Source: Clostridium sp. KNHs214
GTDB taxonomy: Bacteria > Bacillota > Clostridia > Clostridiales > Clostridiaceae
Direction: 5' to 3'
Assembly (NCBI RefSeq): GCF_000744935.1
Contig: NZ_JQMW01000011.1
Coordinates: 310,001 to 374,000, forward strand
DNA: 64,000 nt
Shown: piece after piece, positions 56,097 to 64,000 of the stretch
Layout of the letters: every line of letters begins with the position of its first letter
Numbering within the stretch: position 1 is the stretch's first letter
Position numbers and translations under genes: made by a program
Notes under the pieces: generated by a model
What the model saw: the letters and a program-made list of their open reading frames with translations, nothing else
What the model was told of the DNA's origin: nothing
Database searches by the model: none

Positions 56097-56202
56097 ACAA
56101 TTCACCTCCATGTACTATCTTCATAAGAGTTTCATTTCCTTCATCAAAAAAGAATATAATGTCACTTAATTACAGCCGTTAGTAATTCTTATTCTTTCAA
56201 TA

Positions 56203-56733
56203 TTATAATTTTCGTATTACATATGTAATAAAATCTTCCACTATATTATCATCAATTTGGTTTAAAACTTTATTTTTTAAAAGTAATGATAAGATTAGCA
56301 AACAAATAAAAATATTGATATATACATCTTTTAGGTCAAATGTAAAAAAAACATTTACTAATATGTAATCTAAACTACCGTTCCAAAAGATTTTATCAAT
56401 TAATGAACATATAGCACCAGAAAATATAAAAGCATACATAATATTAATAATCTTGTTAGTTCCAAATTGATTATTTAGATATTGATAAAACAGACATATT
56501 AATATACTCATAATTGCTACTATTGAAATATGTATCCATTTACCGATACCTAATTGTAACATAGAATTAAACCATGAATAGTCCCTATTGAACATAGGCT
56601 CAAAATATAGCAAAGGAGGCAATATACGAAATTTTTCGTCAAAAAAATTGTTGTTAATTACTATTTTAATAGCCTGATCTATTGTTACTAAAATAATCAC
56701 TGCTAGATATGTCTTTTTATTTTGAATTTTCAA
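56203..56733 (-). CDS. Divergent LspA-like (signal peptidase II family) membrane protein
   Basis: A 176-residue protein with four hydrophobic segments. Motif VTIDQAIKIVI near residue 17 matches the TxDQ pattern of LspA. Two candidate catalytic Asp are in GAICSLIDKIFW and FFTFDLKDVYI, placed as in lipoprotein signal peptidases, but other consensus residues (N in GxxGNxxDR, FNxAD) are changed. It starts at TTG with AAGGTGG 13 bases upstream. It may be a paralogue with a special substrate or a decaying copy. Confidence 0.7.
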   Translation of the reverse strand: MKIQNKKTYLAVIILVTIDQAIKIVINNNFFDEKFRILPPLLYFEPMFNRDYSWFNSMLQLGIGKWIHISIVAIMSILICLFYQYLNNQFGTNKIINIMYAFIFSGAICSLIDKIFWNGSLDYILVNVFFTFDLKDVYINIFICLLILSLLLKNKVLNQIDDNIVEDFITYVIRKL

Positions 56734-56809
56734 ATTTATTCTGCACCACCTTATATAAATATTTTTCCTATGATTTTACAAATTTGTACATATCACATTT
56801 ATTTGTTAT

Positions 56810-57313
56810 TTACCTTATAACATCCCGATAAATCATATCCACTATTTCATTTAAACTTAATTCCTTGTGTATAAGTATCTCAGGAATAATGCCTAATAAA
56901 TCTTTTTCATTCCACCATTTTCTCATTTCTTTTTCTCCAAATTCATGAGCATTAGGTTTTTGTTTATGACGATTTAATGTTTCTTCAAAAGGTATATCAA
57001 AGTAACATGCAAAAATTTGATTACCAAATTCATTAAGTAAATTTTCAAATAGTTTTCTATACCACCCTGAATTTAAAATGCCTTCTAAAATTACAATACT
57101 GCAATGTTTTTTACCATATAGTACAAGTTCATTTAATAATTGACTTGCTTCTGTATCAGGTCCATCTTTCACAAATAGCATTTCTCTTCTAACAACATCT
57201 TGCGAAACTAACATTGTACCATGCCCAAATTTCTTTTGTAATGCTCTACCTGTTGTGGTTTTACCGCTTCCCGAATTACCTCTTAGTATTATTAACTTTA
57301 TATCTTTATCCAT
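56810..57313 (-). CDS. P-loop kinase-like protein
   Basis: The 167-residue protein begins with a Walker A loop (LRGNSGSGKTTTGRAL). SQDVVRREML and SIVILEGILNSGWY follow, and a lid-like part (FEETLNRHKQKP, about 119) is present. It resembles Zeta-toxin/uridine-kinase-like small-molecule kinases; the substrate is unknown. GGGGGGA precedes the ATG. It lies 58 bp after the alanyl-tRNA synthetase gene, on the same strand, so it may share the T-box transcript. Confidence 0.82.
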   Translation of the reverse strand: MDKDIKLIILRGNSGSGKTTTGRALQKKFGHGTMLVSQDVVRREMLFVKDGPDTEASQLLNELVLYGKKHCSIVILEGILNSGWYRKLFENLLNEFGNQIFACYFDIPFEETLNRHKQKPNAHEFGEKEMRKWWNEKDLLGIIPEILIHKELSLNEIVDMIYRDVIR

Positions 57314-57371
57314 TGATTATGTCTCCCCCCAACCATATAAATACTATCTTGACCTTTATGTTTAAGAAATA

Positions 57372-59150
57372 TTAGAACTTATCAACGCTACCATACTCTA
57401 AAATAGCCTTTATTCTTCTCACTCCTGCAGCTGCACTCTCCTCTTTTATAATCTTAAAATGTCCTAACTTTGACGTATTTTCAACATGAGGTCCTCCGCA
57501 TATTTCCTTACTAAAATCTCCTATAGAATACACCTTAACTACATTACCATATTTTTCTGTAAATACCCCTGTAGCATTGTTCTCCTTTGCCTCTTCAACG
57601 GACATTTCTTCACATATAACAGGTAATGAGCTTTTAATAATTGTATTTACTAATTCTTCTACCTTATGAATCTCTTCCGTAGTCATTTTCTGATTATGAG
57701 AAAAGTCAAATCTTAATCTTTCCTTAGTAATGTTGCTTCCTCTTTGTATAACATGGTCTCCTAGCACAAGCTGTAGTGCCCTATGCAAAATATGAGTAGC
57801 GGTATGAAGAGCAGTGGTTTCTTCTGTATTGTCTGCCAACCCTCCTTTAAATTTCTGAGCAGCACCTTGTCTAGATAGTTCTTGATGCCCCTTAAATAGT
57901 CTTTCAAACTCTCCCATATCTATCTGCATTCCCTTTTCTTCAGCTAACTCTGCAATAATTTCAGGAGGAAATCCAAAAGTATCGTATAAATTAAAAACAG
58001 TTTTTCCATCGATAAGTGTCATATTATTAGCTTTGCACTTCTCTACAGTTTTATTAAATTTCTTTTCACCATTTTCTAAAGTACTTATAAATCTATCTTT
58101 TTCTTCTAAAATATTTTTTAAAATAAATTCTTTATGAACTACTAATTCTTCGTATAAATCTTTGAGGTTTTCTATAGTTGCCCAAACCAAGGTTTCTAAA
58201 TATTTTGGACTCATACCTATTTTTCTCATGTGTCTTACTGTACGTCTAATAAGTCTTCTAAGAACATACCCTTGATCTACATTCCCAGGAACAATGCCAT
58301 CAGCTAGTATAAGACATGAAGCTCTTACATGATCTGCAATAATTCTAACACTGTTTTCATTTGGCTTTACAGCAATAGAAAGAATTTCATTTATTACAGA
58401 AGAAAATAACTCTGTTTCATATACACTATCTTTATTCTCCATTATTGCTGTCATTCGTTCTAACCCAAGACCAGTGTCTACATTCTTGTTTTTTAGAGCA
58501 GAAAAGGTACCATCTTCATTCTTGTTATACTGCATAAATACATTGTTCCATATCTCCCAATACTTACCGCAATCGCAAGCAGGGCCACACCCCTCGGAAC
58601 ATTTAGGCTTCAAGCTATCATAAAAAATTTCTGTATCTGGACCACAAGGTCCTGTAACGCCAGCTGGTCCCCACCAATTATGTTTTTTATCACAATAATA
58701 TATATTTTCTTTCTTGATGCCTAGGCTCTCCCATACACTTGCAGATTCCTCATCCCTTGGTACATCCTCATCTCCAGCGAATACTGTAACTGCTAATCTA
58801 TTTACATCAAGATTAAGATGGTTTACCAGAAAATCGTAGCTCATCTTAATTGACTCCTCCTTAAAATAATCACCTAAAGACCAATTACCTAGCATTTCTA
58901 AGAAAGTTACATGTACATCATCACCTACTTCATCAATATCATCTGTTCTTAAACATTTTTGATAGTCAACTAGTCTTGTACCCATTGGATGCGGTTCCCC
59001 TAACAAAAATGGAACTAATGGATGCATCCCAGCGGTAGTAAATAAAACACTTGAATCATTCTCAGGAACCAATGATGCTCCCTTAATTACCTGATGATTA
59101 TTTTTCTCGAAAAACTCAATGAATTTTCTTCTTATTTCTAATGCCTTCAT
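57372..59150 (-). CDS. alaS: Short alanyl-tRNA synthetase lacking the C-terminal domain
   Basis: The 592-residue enzyme has the class II catalytic core (FFEKNNHQVIKGASLVPEND, GNWSLGDYFKEE, GLGLERMTAIMEN), a tRNA-binding helical part, and the editing domain with zinc ligands (HTATHILHRAL, CGGPHVEN). It ends right after the editing domain, about 280 residues short of normal AlaRS; DHHA1 and C-Ala are absent. It aminoacylates tRNA-Ala by family. A T-box leader lies upstream. GGAGGGA precedes the ATG. It is probably a second, specialised copy. Confidence 0.9.
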   Translation of the reverse strand: MKALEIRRKFIEFFEKNNHQVIKGASLVPENDSSVLFTTAGMHPLVPFLLGEPHPMGTRLVDYQKCLRTDDIDEVGDDVHVTFLEMLGNWSLGDYFKEESIKMSYDFLVNHLNLDVNRLAVTVFAGDEDVPRDEESASVWESLGIKKENIYYCDKKHNWWGPAGVTGPCGPDTEIFYDSLKPKCSEGCGPACDCGKYWEIWNNVFMQYNKNEDGTFSALKNKNVDTGLGLERMTAIMENKDSVYETELFSSVINEILSIAVKPNENSVRIIADHVRASCLILADGIVPGNVDQGYVLRRLIRRTVRHMRKIGMSPKYLETLVWATIENLKDLYEELVVHKEFILKNILEEKDRFISTLENGEKKFNKTVEKCKANNMTLIDGKTVFNLYDTFGFPPEIIAELAEEKGMQIDMGEFERLFKGHQELSRQGAAQKFKGGLADNTEETTALHTATHILHRALQLVLGDHVIQRGSNITKERLRFDFSHNQKMTTEEIHKVEELVNTIIKSSLPVICEEMSVEEAKENNATGVFTEKYGNVVKVYSIGDFSKEICGGPHVENTSKLGHFKIIKEESAAAGVRRIKAILEYGSVDKF

Positions 59151-59195
59151 TAAAAATCCCTCCTACATTATAATTAAAAATAAAAGAACCACTAA

Positions 59196-59465
59196 ATAAA
59201 AAAACTCCTTCATCCCGAAAAGGGACGAAAGAGATATTATCCGTGGTACCACCCTAATTAGCATATTAATGCTCACTCTACCAGTACTATCATACTGTGC
59301 CCTTATAACGTAAGGAAACGTCTTACTCTACTAATACTATAAAAGCTATAGTAATGTTCAAGCAGAAGCTCAAGAGCTGCGTTCAATATAGACATCTGTT
59401 AGATTTTCACCATCCTCTAACTCTCTGAAAAAATCCCTATACCTACTCTTCTCTTTCATTGCTTT
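59196..59465 (-). promoter_or_regulatory. T-box leader
   Basis: The minus strand holds the Stem I motifs (AGAGAGT, GGTGAAAATCT), a specifier region CGCAGCTCTTGAGC, the T-box proper AGGGTGGTACCACGG (59241-59255), and a terminator CTCTTTCGTCCC/GGGATGAAGGAG with T-run (59198-59233). GCT (Ala) is the specifier that fits the downstream gene; AGC is one base off and cannot be fully excluded by eye. Uncharged tRNA should allow read-through. Confidence 0.95.
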
Positions 59466-59762
59466 TAAATTATTACATTTAATAATACACAATATCCAGA
59501 AAAATTTCAAGTATTATTTTTAAATTAACCACTTTCACTCAAATAGCTAACTTCTATCATCGTTATTACTCCCTCATAAATTATCTAGAGAAATTATTAA
59601 TTTATTAAATGAAAAGGCTATGTTTAAGTAAAATGTTGATAATTGAGAGAACAATGCAAAAGTCCTTATTATCAATGGCTTTCGCTATATATTATATAAT
59701 TTTAATCAAATCCAATACATAGAAATAGTAACTACTACACAAATTAGTAATTTGGCAAGTTG

Positions 59763-59945
59763 TTATTTATCAATTATGCTTGAAGCTAGATTTGAAATCC
59801 AGTGTGGAATAATTGCTCCATATAATGAATTTGTTTTCATAAAAATAAAAATTCCAAAAAGAGTTAAGGAAAGCAGCCCGTCTTTTATGGTATACAGTTT
59901 TAAATTACTGCTATAAGATTTATCATTTTGAAAAATACTCTTCAT
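59763..59945 (-). pseudogene. CPBP (CAAX protease) family remnant
   Basis: A 60-codon frame behind a GGAGGA site ends in NSLYGAIIPHWISNLASSII, which matches the second conserved motif of CPBP membrane proteases (H and N). The preceding glutamate motif and several membrane segments are missing. It seems to be an internal deletion of a larger gene. Confidence 0.6.
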
Positions 59946-60162
59946 TGCAATTTTATCCTCCACTACAAGTTATTATAATCTTATACTAAAAATTACTCAC
60001 CCTTTTAATTATATCACACTTTGAAAATACAGCATTTTTTATGCTACGCTTTTTTATTAATAAAAATAGCTTTAACCAAATAAACCCAATGCCTAAAGCT
60101 AAAAACCTCATTTACTATAGGTACGCTTCACCCTTTATAATCCTAAATTGCATATAAGATTA

Positions 60163-61023
60163 TTAAATCAGTTTTCTAACAAAATTATAAACTTCCTCAT
60201 CTTCAGCTTGTGATATCTTTACATGTTCCAAAGTTACACCTTCAATAGAAAAATTCAAAAGATCCTTTAGTTTATTATAATATAAATCCCTGTCTAATCT
60301 AATTTTGCTGAAAATAATTTTTTGAGCACAGGGCTTGCTATTTGCATCTGAAGGAAGCATAAGCATAGCTAGTCCTCCCGTGTATTTATTTTTATTTACA
60401 TTAGGCTTAATCATATTTATATAGGCAGTACCATCATTAGCACTTTGCAAATTAAAAAATAGAAGTTTCTCCGAAGTACTGTAATTGCCTTTAAAGTACT
60501 TAACAATTTCACCATCAGAGAGAATTTTAAATATTACGTCATCATTACAAATATCAACAATTCCTTCGTGTATAGCTCCTTCCCTAGCTATATTGGTAAC
60601 TAAAAAATAAACATAATATTTTTCTTCGAATATATTCATCTTAATTTCTTGATTATTTTCTAAAATTTCAATATCTAGTGCTGTTAATGTACTTCCAATA
60701 AGTTTATCTATACTTATATTATATACCTCACAAATATATATTAAAGTTTCTATGGATGGAAAAGCTTCTCCTGACTTATATTTAGAAAGTAGATCTTCTG
60801 AAACACCTATTTTCTTAGCAAGATTCTTTTGTGTTGATTCTAGGCTAATAAACTTTTTTAGATTATATATAAACGTCTTAGCGGTCTTTTCATATATATT
60901 ATTTTTTAAACCCTTTACAACATTGATGTCAACGGACATACTGCCCTCATTGTTTTTTACATATTCCAATTGATTTTTTACCTTCTCACTTATTTCTTTA
61001 AGTTCATATAATTCCTTCTTCAA
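60163..61023 (-). CDS. Regulator with central XRE helix-turn-helix
   Basis: The 286-residue protein has a helical N-terminus (about 1-45). An XRE-type HTH follows at about 58-112 (TQKNLAKKIGVSEDLLSKYK, AFPSIETLIYICEVYNISI). The C-terminal domain of about 170 residues is of unknown fold and may sense a ligand. No membrane segment. It is divergent from the MraY-like gene, 330 bp of AT-rich DNA away, so it may control it. AGGGATAGG lies 6 bases before the ATG. Confidence 0.8.
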   Translation of the reverse strand: MKKELYELKEISEKVKNQLEYVKNNEGSMSVDINVVKGLKNNIYEKTAKTFIYNLKKFISLESTQKNLAKKIGVSEDLLSKYKSGEAFPSIETLIYICEVYNISIDKLIGSTLTALDIEILENNQEIKMNIFEEKYYVYFLVTNIAREGAIHEGIVDICNDDVIFKILSDGEIVKYFKGNYSTSEKLLFFNLQSANDGTAYINMIKPNVNKNKYTGGLAMLMLPSDANSKPCAQKIIFSKIRLDRDLYYNKLKDLLNFSIEGVTLEHVKISQAEDEEVYNFVRKLI

Positions 61024-61355
61024 ACCTATCCCTCTCTCTATAGTATTTAATCTTATTTAGCATACTCGCTTATTCTTAAGCATTTATTCCTAGTTATTTA
61101 TTTCTAATTATTCATCCTTAGTTATTAATTCTTATTCACTTCTTCATAATTTTTTATAACCCCAAAAATAAGTTCCCCACCTAATTATAATATAGTTATA
61201 ATCAAGTTACTTGAATTATATTCAACTTAATATTTTATACTTTTCAATTAGATTTGATATTTATATATAGTTATTGTAATAAGTTAATTACTATATTACC
61301 ATAATCATGAAGTTATAAAAACATCTTTAAATTCTAAAAAATTAGGAGGATATCA
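61024..61355. other. AT-rich divergent intergenic region
   Basis: I see no gene. Short degenerate repeats of the type CTAGTTATTNATT occur at 61080-61135 and may be operator-like. Promoters for both flanking genes must lie here, but I could not choose boxes with confidence. Confidence 0.4.
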
Positions 61356-61406
61356 ATGCATAAAATTTACGGAAAAACTTTTGATAAAAATAAGATTAAA
61401 ACATAG
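61356..61406 (+). CDS. Possible 16-codon leader peptide before mraY-like gene
   Basis: AGGAGG lies 6 bases before an ATG that opens MHKIYGKTFDKNKIKT and stops. The ribosome site is the best in this stretch, yet the frame is tiny and lies 64 bp before the next gene. It could be a leader peptide or a gene remnant. Confidence 0.35.
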   Translation: MHKIYGKTFDKNKIKT

Positions 61407-61469
61407 AAATTACAACATAATTAAAAATTTAATTGATATTAAAAATATATTAAATTAGAAAGGATTTTT

Positions 61470-62423
61470 ATGATTACTATTATTTTTGCTATATTATTAA
61501 GCTTTTTGATATGTTCAATCACTGGATTGATTCTCATTCCATTATTTAATAAATTCAAATTGGGGCAAAACATAAAAAAAGAAGCCCCCGAAAGTCATAA
61601 TAAGAAAACTGGCACACCTACATTTGGTGGTATTATATTTATTTTTTCATCAATAATTACAACGCTCATTTTTATAGAGAACTGTAACAAAGAAATTCTA
61701 CTTGTTTTATCCGCTTTTTTAGCTTTTGGATTCATAGGTTTCATTGATGATTTTTTAAAGAAAAGGCATAAAAAGAACGAAGGATTAACTCAAATTGAAA
61801 AAATGGTATTATTACTTTTTGTTTCAACGCTCTTTGCCTTTTATTCATATTACAATTCTTCAATTGGTTCATTAATTATAATTCCTTTTACTAAAAAATC
61901 ATTTGATTTAGGAATACTCTACATACCATTTATTATTTTTTATTATGTTTCAACAACCAATGCAGTAAATCTAACTGATGGCATAGATGGCCTTGCTACA
62001 TCAATAACACTGCTTATAATAACATTTTTTATTTTCATAAGTTTTAATATGGGTTATTACTCATTATCAATATTTTGCGGGTGTGTGGCAGGCTCTTTAC
62101 TCGGATTTCTAAAGTATAATTCTTATCCAGCTAAAATAATTATGGGTGATACTGGCTCTTTAGCTCTTGGGGGTGTTGTTGCAGCAGTGGCCATGATACT
62201 TAAAAACCCACTTATCCTTATTATCGTTGGAGGTATATATGTTATTGAAACACTTTCAGTAATAATTCAGATAACATCCTTTAAATTATTAAAAAAACGT
62301 GTTTTTAAGATGGCACCCATCCATCACTCATTTGAACTATGTGGATGGCATGAGACTAAAATAGTTTTAATATTTTCAATTATAACAACAATTTTATGCC
62401 TTATTGGATTTTTATCATTTTAA
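61470..62423 (+). CDS. mraY: Phospho-N-acetylmuramoyl-pentapeptide transferase (MraY) homologue
   Basis: A 317-residue enzyme with about ten membrane helices. Conserved cytoplasmic motifs are all present: [22 protein letters not shown] (catalytic Asp pair), [21 protein letters not shown] and [12 protein letters not shown]. It would join UDP-MurNAc-pentapeptide to undecaprenyl phosphate to form lipid I. It stands apart from any mur/dcw genes, so it is likely a second copy, perhaps for resistance to an MraY inhibitor or a special stage of growth. AAAGGA precedes the ATG. Confidence 0.92.
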   Translation: MITIIFAILLSFLICSITGLILIPLFNKFKLGQNIKKEAPESHNKKTGTPTFGGIIFIFSSIITTLIFIENCNKEILLVLSAFLAFGFIGFIDDFLKKRHKKNEGLTQIEKMVLLLFVSTLFAFYSYYNSSIGSLIIIPFTKKSFDLGILYIPFIIFYYVSTTNAVNLTDGIDGLATSITLLIITFFIFISFNMGYYSLSIFCGCVAGSLLGFLKYNSYPAKIIMGDTGSLALGGVVAAVAMILKNPLILIIVGGIYVIETLSVIIQITSFKLLKKRVFKMAPIHHSFELCGWHETKIVLIFSIITTILCLIGFLSF

Positions 62424-62430
62424 TTAATAT

Positions 62431-62495
62431 TATCTTCATGGAATGAAGATAAAAAAATAGTAGCCTAAATCATGGAAAATGAATAGGCTACTATT
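62431..62495. terminator. Two tandem hairpin terminators between convergent genes
   Basis: TATCTTCAT/ATGAAGATA followed by A-run, then AATAGTAGCCT/AGGCTACTATT followed by T-run. They serve the mraY-like gene and the ABC permease gene. Confidence 0.85.
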
Positions 62496-62583
62496 TTTAT
62501 AATTATTTATCTATTCACTTTCATAAATAAATTTCTAAGTGCGTATCTACCGTTATCCCCCACTTTCATAGAATATGGGAGTA

Positions 62584-64000
62584 TTACGGTAGATAGCCCT
62601 CGTATAAACTCCTTTTTATCTCTACCAAATAGCTCCCTCTTATAATTAAAAAGTATGCTATTTGTATAATTAGGAAGCTTCCCATTACAAGAAATGCTGC
62701 AGTATTTATTTCCATTCCAAAGGTATTTTTTAATGCTTCTAATGCAAAAAGTGAATGTATTACTGCAACAATATAAGGAAATAAAAATAACACCCCTATA
62801 TCAATAGTTGACACCTTTTTTATTTCTTTAAAGGTCAATCCTATTTTATTCAACTGCTCATACTTCACCTTATCTTGTTGAACATCCATATAGTATTTGT
62901 TATATAAGAAACTTCCTGTAGTTACAAAGAAAATTATGCCTATAAATATAGTTAAGAACATTACCACTCCATATCCAATTTTATGTGCTTCTAATATATC
63001 AGCTTTCATTAAAATAACATGCTCCTCATTATACTTATCTTCCTTAAATCTCTCATTGTAACTTTTACAGATGGCTAAAGTTTCCTTATAATCTTTCACT
63101 TGAAATGCTGAAAATGAAACAGTGGAACCTTTAATTTTATTATATTCATCATCTTTTACTATATACAAGTCATCATATAATGCAGGAATAACTCTCTCAT
63201 TTAGTTTTGAAACAATTTTTATATTCATATTATCTACAAGCACATGCTCTTTCTTCTCCTTAAGTAATATCGTACCTGCTATTGCCTCATTACTTTTTAT
63301 ATCTATGGTTTTCTGCTCAGAAGCTCTAGCTAATCTACCATAAGTACTTTCACTAATTATATTTATAGGTGAAATACTTTCCTTAGGTAATACGGACTTA
63401 ATTTCTCCTTGAACTTTGGTATAATTACATTTTTCTTTATTTAAAGAATCTTCTATAAAACCCACTCTTTCATAATCTTCTTTATGTGAGGCATAAAAAA
63501 ATGCTTGAGGAAAGTTTTTATCAACTTCATACTCCTTATTTATCCAAAAGGCAGATACTCCTCCAATGGATGTAAAGGCTACAGCAGAAGTTATTGTGAT
63601 TAAAAACAACATTCTCGTATTGTCCTTTATTCTATATAAAAGGTTTGAAATCCATAATACAGTTACTTTATTCATATAGAATTCCCTATTCTTTTTTAAA
63701 AGTTTTATGATAAAAACACTAAATTGTGAAAATAACAAATATGTTGCAATGACAACTACCGCTGTTACAGGTATAATTCTATTAGTTATACTATTCACAG
63801 TTGATGTAATAGAAAAATAATAACCTCCAATCAATAATGCTGCACATACTAGTGAAAGAATAGATGAAGTCTTTGGCTCACTTTTTGGCTTTTGGGTTCC
63901 CTTAAGTAAATTTAAAACTTTATCTTCTTTTATAATAGATGCCGCAAAAATTGAAATTAAAATTCCCATCAAAACAAATGCTATTAAAGTTATTATCATT
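62584..64000 (-). CDS. BceB/FtsX-type ABC permease, partial
   Basis: At least 471 residues are visible; the N-terminal part lies beyond the window. The segment contains eight or so membrane helices and a large extracytoplasmic domain of about 200 residues (VDKNFPQAFFYASHK to about RFKEDKYNEE), as in BceB permeases of peptide-antibiotic detoxification modules. The ending GSYLVEIKRSLYEGYL is family-typical. The Met at the right edge is probably internal, as BceB proteins are about 650 residues. An ATPase and two-component genes would be expected upstream. Confidence 0.85.
   Translation of the reverse strand, partial: MIITLIAFVLMGILISIFAASIIKEDKVLNLLKGTQKPKSEPKTSSILSLVCAALLIGGYYFSITSTVNSITNRIIPVTAVVVIATYLLFSQFSVFIIKLLKKNREFYMNKVTVLWISNLLYRIKDNTRMLFLITITSAVAFTSIGGVSAFWINKEYEVDKNFPQAFFYASHKEDYERVGFIEDSLNKEKCNYTKVQGEIKSVLPKESISPINIISESTYGRLARASEQKTIDIKSNEAIAGTILLKEKKEHVLVDNMNIKIVSKLNERVIPALYDDLYIVKDDEYNKIKGSTVSFSAFQVKDYKETLAICKSYNERFKEDKYNEEHVILMKADILEAHKIGYGVVMFLTIFIGIIFFVTTGSFLYNKYYMDVQQDKVKYEQLNKIGLTFKEIKKVSTIDIGVLFLFPYIVAVIHSLFALEALKNTFGMEINTAAFLVMGSFLIIQIAYFLIIRGSYLVEIKRSLYEGYLP

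Noticed and set aside
57372-59150. Short AlaRS as a frameshift or assembly error
   Set aside because: The missing C-terminal domain is not present in any frame downstream; the next gene starts 58 bp away with its own ribosome site.
1-64000. tRNA and rRNA genes
   Set aside because: Looked for by eye (CCA ends, GGTTCRA arms, high-GC blocks) and none found; a tRNAscan run could still reveal one.

Overview
The window looks like chromosomal DNA of a low-GC Gram-positive anaerobe of genus Clostridium. A relative of C. botulinum group I or C. sporogenes is my best guess from overall gene style, not something I could test. Support for the genus: very AT-rich intergenic DNA, AGGAGG-type ribosome sites, a three-subunit NADH-linked [FeFe] hydrogenase, LPXTG-type wall anchors with a class B sortase, T-box and riboswitch leaders, and a SigY-type operon.

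Layout. 0-8 kb: the edge of one gene, several dispersed palindromic repeats, an acetyltransferase, a CHAP-like membrane protein next to an OmpR/VanS-like two-component system, and a DUF1846 protein. 8-11 kb: guanine riboswitch, xanthine permease and xpt, with IS200/IS605-like hairpins between the two genes. 10.7-11.75 kb: a dense block of repeats. 11.7-16 kb: hydABC hydrogenase operon.

16.7-36.8 kb is the centre of interest. Two paralogous loci, each behind its own cobalamin riboswitch, run leftward. Each encodes one or two LPXTG-type wall proteins, a membrane-tethered DUF4430 (transcobalamin C-terminal-like) protein, and an ECF transporter (T subunit, fused double ATPase, S subunit). Locus 1 also has a class B sortase, a prenyltransferase-like alpha/alpha-barrel wall protein and a DUF4430 wall protein. 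Locus 2 has a PQQ-like beta-propeller wall protein instead. My reading is a corrinoid capture and import pathway in which the two halves of animal intrinsic factor/transcobalamin have separate bacterial counterparts. The ligand is inferred from the riboswitches and from fold family.

37-48.7 kb: an HD-domain protein, a sigY-yxlCDEFG-like operon, GNAT enzymes, a secreted lipase gene split by an IS200 element, a WYL regulator, GyrI-like and HAD proteins. 48.9-52 kb: AraC/GyrI regulators with an ABC exporter. 52.5-61 kb: DUF4317 protein followed by a region with many remnants (methyltransferase, EEP phosphatase, CPBP protease), an LspA-like protein, a P-loop kinase and a short alanyl-tRNA synthetase behind a T-box. 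61-64 kb: a MraY homologue and a partial BceB/FtsX-type permease.

Four dispersed repeat families (R1-R4) occur in intergenic DNA. R1 is the most striking: about 250 bp long hairpins in which loops and internal bulges are conserved while whole stems have changed sequence yet still pair.
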